Under the pieces are notes generated by a model. That model was not told the origin of the DNA and did no database searches. It saw only the letters and a list, made by a program, of their open reading frames with translations. A stretch of 64,000 bases of DNA from Talinum fruticosum (lineage: Eukaryota; Streptophyta; Magnoliopsida; Caryophyllales; Talinaceae): positions 3,625,501 to 3,689,500 of the forward strand of contig JAITYX010000062.1 of NCBI GenBank assembly GCA_021018815.1, given 5' to 3'. A program made the position numbers and the translations under genes. Positions 18,331 through 29,101 of this stretch are shown one piece after another (position 1 is the first letter of the stretch; the number at the start of each line of letters is the position of its first letter).

Positions 18331-19960
18331 GTGTTGGTGAAAATCTTGACTTTTTGTCAGACTAAACCATTGCACTACTTTCTAATTTCCTCCCCTGGAA
18401 AAACCCTAGGTCCTCGTGTACCTTGGGTCCTCGTGTACCTGCGTCTGTGTGGAGTTCTTTGCCCTCGTCCTGTAGGGATTTTGTTGATTGGTTCACCTCT
18501 TCTTTGGATTAATTGTATCCAGGAGTAAGGTCTGTGATTGGGAGTAGAGTTTGTTGCGTAGACGTGAAGCTAGGGTTTAGGGTATGGTGACACCGATTGA
18601 CTTGGAGATGAAGAAGATGAGTCTCACGGCAGAGGAGGAGGAAATTGTTGATCTCACTGAGCCGGATGCGGATAATATGGACCCCAACTAGCTCTTTCTC
18701 TTGTGGGTAAACTCCATACGCCCAATTCGTTCAACGCTGATGCCCTAAAGAATACTATGAGGAATATATGGCGACCCCCAAAGGTATTATCATCAAAGAT
18801 CTTGATAAAAACCTTTTCGTATTTCAATTCTTCTCAAACTCTGACAAAGAGACGATGCTTAATGATAGGCCTTGAGCGTTTGATGGGTGTGTGCTTTTGT
18901 TGAAAAAATTAATGGGCACGAACAATCTTCGGAGATGGACTTCTCTAGGGTCCAGTTTTGGGTGAAGGTGTGTGAACTACCCATGAAGAAAAAGACTTTT
19001 GCTTTCGCTGAACTTCTGGGGAATACGCCTCTGGGCAATTATGTAGGTGTGGATGAGGACATCCTTGTTCCATCAAAATATCTCAAGCTTCTAGTTGAAA
19101 TAGACATATCTAAACCACTGCAGCGAGGTATTTGAATCAAATTTGGTGGTAGACCGAAGTGGGTGGATGTGAAGTATGTTAAACAACCGGATTATTTCTA
19201 TATTTGCGGTCTTCTAGGCCATGTCTTCCGTGTGCGTGGCCTGTACAGTGATAGTATGGTAGAGGAGGAGTTACCGTACGACCCTAACCTTAGGGGTTCA
19301 CCATTGGAACGGAAAAGGCGATGCTTGGAGGGAGATTGGAAAGAGGAGAAGAGGAAACTGTTAGGAGTTGAGGTGTGGAGGTAGTGGGAGTAGAGTGGCT
19401 GGTAACATTTGGGTATCCTACTAAATCTATGGAGTTAGCTAAGGGGAAGCGAGTGAAGAAGACGCCCAAATGATGATAGATTCTGCAGTGGGTGGATGGA
19501 AAACTCAACTGACTGACTCAACTGCTTAAGAGTTGAAGAGTTGGTGAAAGAAAGCTTCGTGTCATGGAAGACAGTTCAATGCATAACACCGAAGTAGTGG
19601 CGAAAATGAGCATTATATGCCTTAACTGCAGCGGGTTAGGCCGACTGGAGGCAGTAGGCGACCTTGGCGACCTATATCGTAACCTTCGTAATCTGCTACG
19701 AAGGATTCGGTCGAGGGTGGTTTTCCTCTCGGAAGTTTGTATTCTTCCTCTTACTGGATATATAGACATCTTGATCACCGACTGGACCTCGAGCTTCACA
19801 GAAGACCCGTCTTACAAACTCGAATCCTTGATCACCAACTGGAGCTCAATTTGGATGGTGTGGATATTGTGAGCTTGTGGCCCTCCAATGGGCCTTCAAG
19901 TAATCCCTGTTGGGCTTATAAATGGGCCAAGGAAATGGATAATAAGAGTTACGGATAAGT
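18330..19960 (+). mobile_element. LINE (L1-type non-LTR retrotransposon), 5' half only
   Basis: A decayed ORF1 starts at 18584 and carries KLHTPNSFNADALKNTMRNI, WRPPK and FSRVQFWVKV-ELP, the DUF4283 gag-like domain. A degenerate zf-CCHC_4 knuckle (PDYFYICGLLGHVF) follows at 19190-19240. From 19607 begins an endonuclease N-terminus (CLNCSGLGR...VVFLSE). Codons shift frame several times. The rest of the endonuclease and all reverse transcriptase are missing. LINE copies usually lose the 5' end, so keeping the 5' half implies a later deletion. The end near 19960-19992 has three repeats of TTTTACA, possibly a remnant 3' tail. Confidence 0.75.
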
Positions 19961-19992
19961 TGAATGCAGTTTTTTACATTTTACATTTTACA

Positions 19993-20660
19993 TTCAAAAG
20001 TCCGTATCCATATCCAACAAAAACTAATATATTTTACATTTTTTTCAAGTAAAATGATTTCAAATTTATAAGTATGATTGCAATTATGCTAAAACCAAAT
20101 ATGAGAAAGATTCCCAAATTTATGTCAATGTTTATAAGTTCGGATGAATTTTATTTTTTGTATACGTTGTAAAAATATTAACTCTTATATGAAATAATCT
20201 ATCCTTAACGACCTCTAATAACTTTCCCCTCTATTTCCCAAAAATGGCACTCGTGATCAGCGTTTGTTTCAATATAAAAGTTTGCTGGTGGTATACGGTA
20301 AGCTAGAATGCACAAATTTGGCTGTTTTAGTTTAGGGTTTTTGTAGTGTACAGTGCTCTTTAAAAAATTTAGAATAGGCCTTAAATAGTCAACAATCTCT
20401 TGAATTGTCAGAAAATTTGTTAAGATATTATTTGACAATTTTTGAAAATTTGTCAAAAATTAAAAAAATCGTAGATAATAACCTTTATTTTTACACTTAG
20501 AAGCACTTGACCCCTATGCTTCTTAAACCCGTTGGTAAACTCACAGTATTCTCTTTATAAATTTACATGATCTTGGTGATTTCTATTTATGACATTGTTA
20601 TTATCTTTTGGATCTCATAAAGTGATCCCAAACTAGCTAAAAATGAGCAAGATTTGAGTC
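19993..20660. other. AT-rich intergenic DNA
   Basis: Only short random open frames are present (for example 20205-20456 on the minus strand, without recognisable content). No repeat boundary could be fixed. Confidence 0.4.
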
Positions 20661-20664
20661 TTAC

Positions 20665-21276
20665 TTATGGTGTGTTTAGTTGGGAGGAAAATATTTTTCT
20701 AAAAATTATTTTCCATAGGAAAATAATTTTCAAGAAAAATCATTTTCCACCCATAATTATAATTTCTTTTGTTTGGTAGAAGGAAAATAATTTTCCAAAA
20801 ATTTAGGATTAAAGTCCAATCCAACACATAAGTTTAAATATAAACACCAACTTTTAAATCACTCTCGTTCAAAATCAACAACTTAGCCCCAATTCTCTCT
20901 CCCTCTTTTTCTTTCCCTAATTTAGAGTATCATATGTTCCAAAGGCTTCATCGTCTCTGAATTCAGTTCTTCCATGGCTGTTCGGTTCAAGTTCAAGAGT
21001 TCCTCTATGCTCGATTCCGTTGACATCGGTAGCCAATCTTTCATCTCAATTGGCGATCTCAAATTCGAAATCGTCAAGAAAAACCACCATTGACAGACCA
21101 ACAAAGAAGGTAGGAGAGAGAAAGAGAGAGATTTTCTTTACCAATGTGATCAAATCACTTTTCACCTTTTAGATTATTATTAATTTAAGTTCTTTAAATG
21201 TATTGTTCAGTGTGTTCCAAGACCACACTTTAAAACTAAAATCACTTCCCTACGTAAGGCTAACAAGCACCTTAGG
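20665..21276. mobile_element. Possible small hAT-like transposon carrying a gene fragment
   Basis: The left part (20670-20810) is rich in GGAAAATAATTTTCC-type palindromic sequence and begins GGTGTGTTTAGTTGGG. The right end reads CTAACAAGCACCTTA, loosely the inverse of the left end. This resembles common plant hAT-derived MITEs that begin GGTGTTTGGTTGGG. No convincing 8-bp target duplication was found, so the boundaries are tentative. It encloses the DWNN fragment at 20974-21093. Confidence 0.35.
20974..21093 (+). pseudogene. DWNN-domain fragment (RBBP6/PQT3-like E3 ligase N-terminus)
   Basis: An open stretch of 39 codons starts MAVRFKFKSS and continues through LDSVDIGSQSFISIGDLK. This is the start of the ubiquitin-like DWNN domain found at the N-terminus of RBBP6 and plant PQT3-like ubiquitin ligases. 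It ends in a TGA after KKNHH, where the family continues for several hundred residues. The pyrimidine-rich sequence just before it (20885-20925) looks like a captured 5' UTR. The zinc knuckle and U-box are absent, so it cannot be a ligase. Confidence 0.6.
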
Positions 21277-22260
21277 TTAAGGCCATGAGCCAAGGGATTA
21301 AGAATTTACTTTAGGGGCCACCCCAGGCCTCCCCACGGGTAGTGGGAGGTTCTGGCAGCCACCACAGGCAGCTCCACCGCCTATGGGGTCACCGAGTTGT
21401 TGAATCCTCCTGCTGGCAGCCACCACGGGCTGCCCCACGGCCATGGGGGAACCTGTGGTGGGCGACAGCAACTCCATAACTTTCCTCTCTTATTTATTTA
21501 TTTTTTATTTTTGTCTCTTCTGCGTTTTTTCTCTGTGGGTCATCTATGGGAGGTTGTTTAAGGAAATCTTCAGCCTTCTAGACATTAAAATAACACATTT
21601 TAGATCAATGAAAAACTATTAGAGCATTCATATAGGGGCAAATAATTCTCAAACAAGAGTTAAGTAACTCAGGCTAAACGTTTCTATTCATTATTCACTA
21701 AAAATTCCACAACATGTATATATGATTAGTTTGCATCCAAACTACAAGAAAAATCATAATTCTACTGAGACCTAAATAGGGAGGTAAAATACTTATATGC
21801 ATGCATAAAAATCACGACAACAAAGATAAGCTCAACTAGTTAGATGGTAAAATTTATATTTTCACTCTTTACTCTTTAAAACTTTTTTCCCAACATATAT
21901 ATATAATATTAACCACGAAATAACATAAAGATGAATAAATAAAACAACAAATGATAATAATAACCTTCATTAATAATTTAAGGCTTTAAGAGCCATTTAT
22001 TGCCTCGGACTCTAATAATTCTTCATAACCTAAAGGCTTTAAAAGTCATTTATTACATAAGGCTTTAATAGCCATAACTTAGGGCTTTAAGAGCCATTAC
22101 ATTAAGTACAAAGATACATTATGAAAATCTATTACAATTACTACCATACATGCTAATCATGTTTTCAGGAAAAGTTAATCCTACCCATACCTTGTATGAG
22201 TAAAACCTGAAGAGCTACTAACTGATCCAAAAGGAATTGCATCATGGTCACATCTCCTCT
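21277..22260. other. Unclassified repeats with a GC-rich patch
   Basis: 21300-21480 is a GC-rich patch with inverted motifs (GCCCCACGGCCATGGG and others) that resembles the GC-rich segment inside the LTR family at 54.5 and 58.75 kb. At 21985-22105 the phrase GGCTTTAAGAGCCATTTATT recurs several times with changes, an imperfect tandem repeat. No coding sequence was found. Confidence 0.4.
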
Positions 22261-22269
22261 ATTGTTCAG

Positions 22270-23370
22270 CTAATGTATAACCACCGGTAGCTAGATCTCC
22301 GAGAAGTCAAGCACGATAGGATGGATCCATTATCTTTTCGATAAGAGCAGGGAGGACAGAAATGGGGTTCCTTCCATGCTAGATTGAATGGAGGTCTTGG
22401 AAATCTAAGCCAACGATGGCATTGTTGTGGCATTTCTTGGTAGGCAACTGGAGCATCATTTGGCAATGCCCAACTTGGCGAAGTACTCTCCAAGGATAAT
22501 AAAACGTGATATAGTTCAAGGCTGGTAAGACTACTCCATTATATGGTCCAGTGGTGATGATTACCTCACTCATATTCAAATGAGTACTGAGCCATTCAAC
22601 ATCTTCCATATCAAACACTGACCGCCAAAAACCCGATGATTCAATGGCCAAAAATTTTTGAGACCTCCCTCTACCAAGAAAATGTTTTGGAAGGTAGGGA
22701 GTTTTGGGGGCTTTACTAATTTAAACTTTTCACTAAGCCACATGTACACCAGTAAGGGGCGACCCTTGAGGAAAGAGTTTCCCCTACACATGCGTCCAAT
22801 TCAAGCAAGGTCTCTCCTAGTGCAATAGGACCCAACCTCCCTCCTCTTCTAAGAGGAACAACCAAACTCATACATCTCAAACTACACATCCCAACTTTTC
22901 CCTAAATAATAACATCCCAAGGATCAGTAAGAGACATGCATTTTCCTTAACTTCTTTATATTTTATCTCACAGGAACTCATACAGGTAGGCATAAATCCT
23001 TCAAGAACATTCTCTAATAGAATAACATTTTCATGCACATAGTTCCCATAAAAATTCATAGGAACCACAAGTATCCCTACCAACTTCCCTTGCCTATCCA
23101 TGATAGCCCCAAGAACAATTAAAGAACTGTTAGAGTTTAACCCTAGAATCATCTCAATTTTTTCCACTAAAGGGCACATTTCATCTTCCCCAAATCTAAA
23201 AACATATCTATATGCATCCCAATACGGTATACAAGAATGAATAAGAGACCAATTAATGCTAACTCTTAACATAAATTTCATGTTTTCAATAAAACAACGA
23301 GACACTAAGGTCCTCTTCTACCTGAAAGAGTTCATCCTCTCCTTGAGCCTTCGCTTAAATTGATTATCAA
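22270..23370 (-). pseudogene. DUF7745-type retroelement-associated ORF (broken)
   Basis: The clearest part, 22877-23305 on the minus strand, reads IPYWDAYRYVFRFGEDEMCP followed by a VEKIEMILGL segment. This is the W-D-x-YR-x-F-F-x-x-x-DM-P-T/L-E-x-LL pattern of plant DUF7745 proteins. It continues with NACLLLILGMLLFREKLG. Further down (22270-22790) pieces in other frames such as LLVYMWLSEKF and GPYNGVVLPALNYITFYYPW match later parts of the family. DUF7745 ORFs are usually found with retrotransposons and have no known function. Frameshifts and stops make this copy inactive. Confidence 0.55.
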
Positions 23371-23584
23371 CATCATTCCTGAGATCCATTTCTCAAAGAG
23401 TTCTTTTATAAAGAAATAAGAGGAAAAATAAGCAGATGATATTTCTTTGGTGTGTCTGATTTTGAAGACGTGAGCACCTAATTTATAAGCAAAGGAAACC
23501 TTTGCAGACTCATACTCTTCAATTCATTTTGCAACTCCACACGTTGCAAAAACTTCATTTGTCCACTGCACAAAACTCTTTTTC

Positions 23585-23725
23585 CAGCGTACAAATGAAT
23601 GCAACTCACCCCTTTACCCGTCATACAAAAGCAAGTGAAACACTCTTTGATCTAGCGTACAAATGCATGCAACTCACCTCTTTGATCTAGTGTACAAATG
23701 CATGCAACTCACCTCTTTATCCATT
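23585..23725. repeat. Imperfect tandem repeat, about 35-50 bp units
   Basis: The phrase GTACAAATGCATGCAACTCA, followed by CCTCTTT or CCCCTTT, occurs three times (about 23589, 23657, 23692) separated by GATCTAG or CCATTG variants. Confidence 0.7.
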
Positions 23726-23977
23726 GTAAAAATACCCTGAAGAAATACATGTGAAATATCCTCTTATCTATCATGTGACTATATGTATCACATCAGTTAT
23801 ATTGATGCATTTCCTTTTAAGATGCCTAACCAAATATTTTGCAAAAATAGAGCACTAATCAAACTCACTCTTAACTAGTTACAAAGCTAAGTACCTGATC
23901 TCCGAATATTTCTTGCATCCAAGTGCCTTAATTTTCAAAACTGGAATTTATGATTTCACCATCATCATGCACATTTG

Positions 23978-24440
23978 TTGACCCTGAGTCAAACGCAATC
24001 CAGAATTATTTTGACCCTGAGTTATATTTGACTATCCACAGTTATATTTTGGCCTTGAGACATATTTAATTAACCTAGAGTTATTTGTGACCCTGAGTCA
24101 AACGTAATCTAAAATTATATTATTTTTTATCTTGAGTCAAATGTAATCCAGAGTTATTTTGACCCTGGGTCATATTAAATTAACGCAGAGTTATTTTTTA
24201 ACCCTGAGTCAAACGTAAACCAGAGTTATTTTGACCCTGTGTTGTGTTAGATTAATCCACAGTTATTTTGGCCCCAAGTCATATCTATTTGACCCAAAGT
24301 TACACTAACCCCGAGTCTTATTCTAATAATCCCAGAGTTATTTTGACCTTGAGTCGTGTTTGATCAACTCAGAGTTATTTTGTGACCTTGAATTATACCT
24401 AATCAATTTAGAGTTATTAACCTCATGCATGTTGCAACAT
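23978..24440. repeat. Minisatellite built on GACCCTGAGTCAAACGTAAT
   Basis: About eleven degenerate units of roughly 40 bp alternate GACCCTGAGTCA-type and CAGAGTTATTTT-type half-units. Spacing is regular but sequence has drifted, so it is an old array. It lies between the DUF7745 ORF and an LTR-like start at 24575, and may belong to the same retroelement. Confidence 0.75.
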
Positions 24441-24574
24441 TAAATAATTTGATCCAGTCGTATTGTTTCTTTCTTTATCTAAATTTAATTAATGAGTCAA
24501 AATTTGTGTGTCTCTTATGACGTTGATCATCGCTTTTTCAAAGCTCAATCAACGAAGGGTAATATGTAGACACC

Positions 24575-25176
24575 AAATTTTGACTCTTATATATTTAATA
24601 TTTTTATTATTAACATTAATTTTTTAGCAAAAAATAAAAAAATATATATCAAGCATACAAAAATATCAATCAAATTGTGACAAAAAAATAAAATTAAAGA
24701 TGATAAATGTTCAGTTACAAAAACAAAACAATGCATCTCATTACACAAATACCATGAAGTCTTTGAAAATAATTACCAAAGAACTGAGTTATAACACTTA
24801 TATTTAAATGTGAAAAATATAATAGAATTTCGACCTTATAATCAAGTAATACTTCATTTTAGTGTGAGAACAAGACACAAAGTCGAGATAGACAAGTATG
24901 AATCCAAATCTCAGATAAGTTATAACATTTAGTATATTTGAATGATAGCGATGCATTGATATATAGTATTAAGGGAAGGATTAATATGTTAATTTGAGAG
25001 GGGAGAAGGTGAGGGAAAAGGTTTTGGGGGATGAATTCTGCAAAGTGGTGTAGATAATTGTGCTAAGTGGCAGTGACTTGCAAGTGGGGAGAAGTGTTTT
25101 TATTGAGCACTTTGATGATAAGGACAATTGGTGTGCCCAAATGAGGGCCCTCCCTTCAGTTTTATCACCAAGAATA
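24575..25176. other. LTR-like start and low-complexity DNA before copine copy 2
   Basis: TGTAGACACCAAATTTT at about 24576 matches the common 5' end of many plant Ty3/gypsy LTRs. No matching 3' end or second LTR was recognised. 24960-25176 is unrelated to the copine gene and becomes fused to its truncated exon 9. Confidence 0.35.
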
Positions 25177-28100
25177 TGTAGTCTTACAAAGTTCACACCA
25201 GTATTGTCTATATGCAGCTTTTCTAAGGCTGATATTGATGTCTGCATCTGATTGTCAGTACATCGCATATGTTAATTGTACAAACGAACGTCAGAAAAAG
25301 AGAACGAAAAAATAAATAGGATATTCTTATCCAAAAATTGTATGATTCCCGCTAGTGTTAAGATCGAAACACTCGATGAACAATGGATTATCCTACAACA
25401 ACGATAATAGTTAATAAAAATTTAAGTATATTCGTCAACATATTCTCAAGTTCTACATATAGAGACATGTTTACCATCCATATATAACTCCCTTAATTTA
25501 AGGGGCAATTCACATATGGTCATTTATCAAAGATCAAACAATATCTATTATCACCAAAACAAAGAAGCAAGGCATTACTGTCGCAAAGACAATTCAACAG
25601 GAACTGTACAGTAAATTAGTTCATCAGTACTTGAAATTTTACTAAAGAAAAGAAAATGTATGTTTGTTTTCTTAATATCATCACAGGACTCAGATCAAAA
25701 AGACAATAAACTTACCTTGTTTCCAAATTGTTGCATGGTTAGACAATTAGGCCTCCAAACCGGATTCAAGTTATTGTTAATAACTTGTCTTGCAAATGGG
25801 ATTACACCCTCCCCCTCAACTATCCTTGATATTCGTAAGAAGGGATCCTAGAAACAAAGGGTAAAAGTCAGCGTGCAATGCTAAAAGCCTAAAAATGGAT
25901 CCTTATTTCTAAAAAAGTAAGAATTTCCTACACTTTAAAAGAATAGATCCTTAGTCTCTAGGTAAGAGCAACGGAACACAATCTCCACAGTACTTCTTGA
26001 TGCAGCTGATTCCTCTACATGGACAGTCAATGTGCCCAACCTATTCTGATCCCCAAGCCAACTTTTGTTATGGATACTCAAAGTCACTCCCTGGTTTTGT
26101 TTTGTGACAACCTAATGCCAATTCAGATGGTAATTCAGAGAGTAAATTTTCAACAAGAAGACATTAACATACAGGGAGACGCATTACATTTTAAGGTAAG
26201 TCCATCATGGATTTACAAATCATCAACATAATACACAAAGAAAAAAGATAGCTATAAAGCGAGATTCAAAATCACCTAAAGCTAAAATAAATGATTGACA
26301 CATGTCCTCAATCACAAGCAATTTCTATTAAGAACATGGGACTAGCATGTATGTAGTTCAAAGGCAAGAAAAGGCATGGTTTGCTTCAACGACATTTACC
26401 TCTGACAGATAACAAGTAGCTTCCCAAAGGAAATCTTGTTGATTCAAATTAAGTTCCTGTTTATAATAGTTGTTAATTACGAAATTCCCTGTTCCATAAA
26501 AAGAACTTCGATTCATAGCTCACCAATGTTTCAAAAGACTTTAAAGTAATCCGGAGATACCTTCACCGGAATATTGCAATATTTGGTGTCAACGTCATAT
26601 ATGTGAAATCTGAATGAGATTGAAAATACACAACTCACATTCAAACGATGAGGTTGTGGAAGATCCGAAATGTGACAATATTTAAAAGTCGAAATAGAAA
26701 TCTTACACCAAAGGCTGCACAATCTCAAAATTGTAAACAACTAGTATTTTTCTTATCCAAGTAGAATTCAAACTGTACAGTATAACTTCTATCAGGCCAA
26801 GTTCCTCAAGCCTTCCATCTTTTTTCTTCATGTAAATCACAACCATTGGGTCACCCTACAAAGATGAAACATAAGCGTCGTGATGATATTTCAGAATTAG
26901 TCAAGGCATTAATGCATTAAAAAAATACAGAGAATGCCCAATATTAACACTTCAGTTGTATTTTGCTTATTGACATACTTGAGATGACATCCAATTGGGC
27001 TCCAGATGAAGGGTTCACAGCATTAGAAATAGCTAACCATGGAATGGCACTTAGTAGGAAAAAAGAGAAGCCATGAACATGCCGAACGGCCCTGCCACCC
27101 TGTAAATTCAAAGCTGAAGCTCCCAAATGTGGAGGAGTGTGTTCATTAGCACTTTGTGAATTCCTTCTTCGAGGAAACATGCTAATTGGTCGTTGCATGG
27201 AATGATGATATAGAGGACTGGGCATTCGCCTAGCCTTGAGGGTGTGGGCAACACAAGGTGGCTTTATTTTATATTTCACATAATGAAAGTCGCTAATATT
27301 AATTTAGTTTGTAATTTTGCATAGCTCATCTTCTCAAACTCGGTTCTTCAAGAATTGCATCTACATAATATGGTGATATGGAAATGTCAAATTGAATTGA
27401 AATATTCTAAAACGCTGAAGAAAATAACTAATGATCAATATTTCACTAGTCAATCTCCCAACACAAAATAAAGCAAAAGACATGGCCAAATTGGACACAA
27501 TAACGAGAACTATTATATATGCTAGCGCATAATGAATTTTCCAAGAGAAACCTTAATCTTGATGAAAATGCATACATTCCTCAGCAGAAAATAAAGCAAA
27601 AGGCACAGCCAACTTGGAGGCATGGGGAAAACTAGTACACATTCCAGCACACAATCAATATTGCGCAAGAGAAACTTTATCTTGAATTCTCGATTGCTGA
27701 AGGAAATTCATAAAATCCCATACCTTGGAGAGGACATCACGATCAAGTAGCTTTGTAGCCGACAAAGATAACTGCAGTGAAGGGAGCACTTAGAGAGTTG
27801 AAAGAAGTGGTCCACAGGTTAGTAATCACGAATAAATATATAATTCTTTCAGTAGGTATTCAAAACAGTCATAAATAGACTACATTGTCAGCAAAATGAG
27901 GAAAGGAGGTGAAGGGAACTGCTCAAAACAAGGGAACCAGTCCAAAAGCTACCATGCAGCTCTAGTTGATTGAGTAAATAATTACAACTGCCATGAAACT
28001 GACATCTTATTGACATAGTTATTTCTTATTTAGTATTACTAATCATGATGATTTGTACAGATTAAGTTGCATAGAAGAATGATTCTAACACAAGTAAACC

Positions 28101-29101
28101 AAGAATAAATCAGCATAAAATCTGTATGAATCAACTTTTAAAATTAGACAATTCCTATCACCAGCTCTGATTATGAATTTGAGAGGCCCTTTAGAGAGTA
28201 TCATGCAGTGATCATGGAATGAAGAAAATATAATCCTAAATCTTGGAAGAATATGCACACTATACATATATAGCCAAGCCCCAAACTACATACACATGAC
28301 TATTTATTCATCCCACAGGTGAAAGCCATAAATGATAATGTAATGCCATCAAAATAATGTAGAGAACAACATAACAACATTGAATAATACATTCATGTTA
28401 CACCTACAATGTAGTATGACTTCCAAACACCAACCATAATCAAATACTAAACTAGCCTTTGATTTAGAAGCAAACACTACAAAACTTGAAGATGCACAGA
28501 TAATGGTAACCACAACCACCAAGTCTTACCCCCTCGGACGACCTCCAAGACAAGATCAGTAGTGACTATATATTTTCACCATTAAAGAAGAATCCACTCT
28601 GGAAAGATCTAACGAGCTTCCAAGGTAGATGGAAGATCATAGATGTTAGCTAAACCTCCACCGCCCTCTTTTAAAACTTCTTCTTAAAAAGAAATACTCC
28701 GCAAAGCTCCTTCAATATTTTTCTCCTTAACTTTTTAATGTCTTTTACAGGATGAAGTTGATACCACAAAGGTTTACATAAATTATATCCACATTACCAA
28801 ATGAACCCACATACATAGTTTCCCAAGAACAACATTATCAAGCAAATTAAATCCAGAAAATGAAGTAACAAAACCCAAATAAGCAATTACCCTGCAAACA
28901 TGAAAACTCAACATCCAAAATTCAAACAGTAGTTGAATTTGATGATAGAAACGAGCAGTGATCAAATGAGTTTGGAAAAACCTCGAGTTGGGTAAAAAGG
29001 GGCTGAAGACCACGAGCCCTGTAAAAGAAATCAACAGCATCATTGTAACCTCCCCCATTTCCAGAATTCGAAGTTGCTCCAATCGCTTGTTGCCCACCCA
29101 T
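25177..29101 (-). pseudogene. Copine copy 2: truncated, inactivated BON1-like pseudogene
   Basis: Exons 1-9 of the copine gene are present (exon 1 at 28982-29101, exon 2 at 27724-27771); exons 10-16, encoding the von Willebrand A domain, are absent. Exon 6 carries an in-frame TAA at 25935-25937 where the intact gene has a lysine-coding position near its 3' end. Exon 7 has a 1-bp and a 2-bp deletion. The acceptor dinucleotide of exon 9 is changed from AG to AA. Substitutions hit conserved sites (for example Gly to Trp in exon 5, Asp to Gly and Ser to Gly in exon 3). Exon 9 runs into unrelated DNA at 25177. At most it could make a C2-domain fragment. Confidence 0.88.

Noticed and set aside
23585..24440. 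Regular repeats that could suggest a CRISPR-like array
   Set aside because: Units are degenerate and contiguous, with no unique spacers, and the DNA is plant nuclear; these are ordinary minisatellites.
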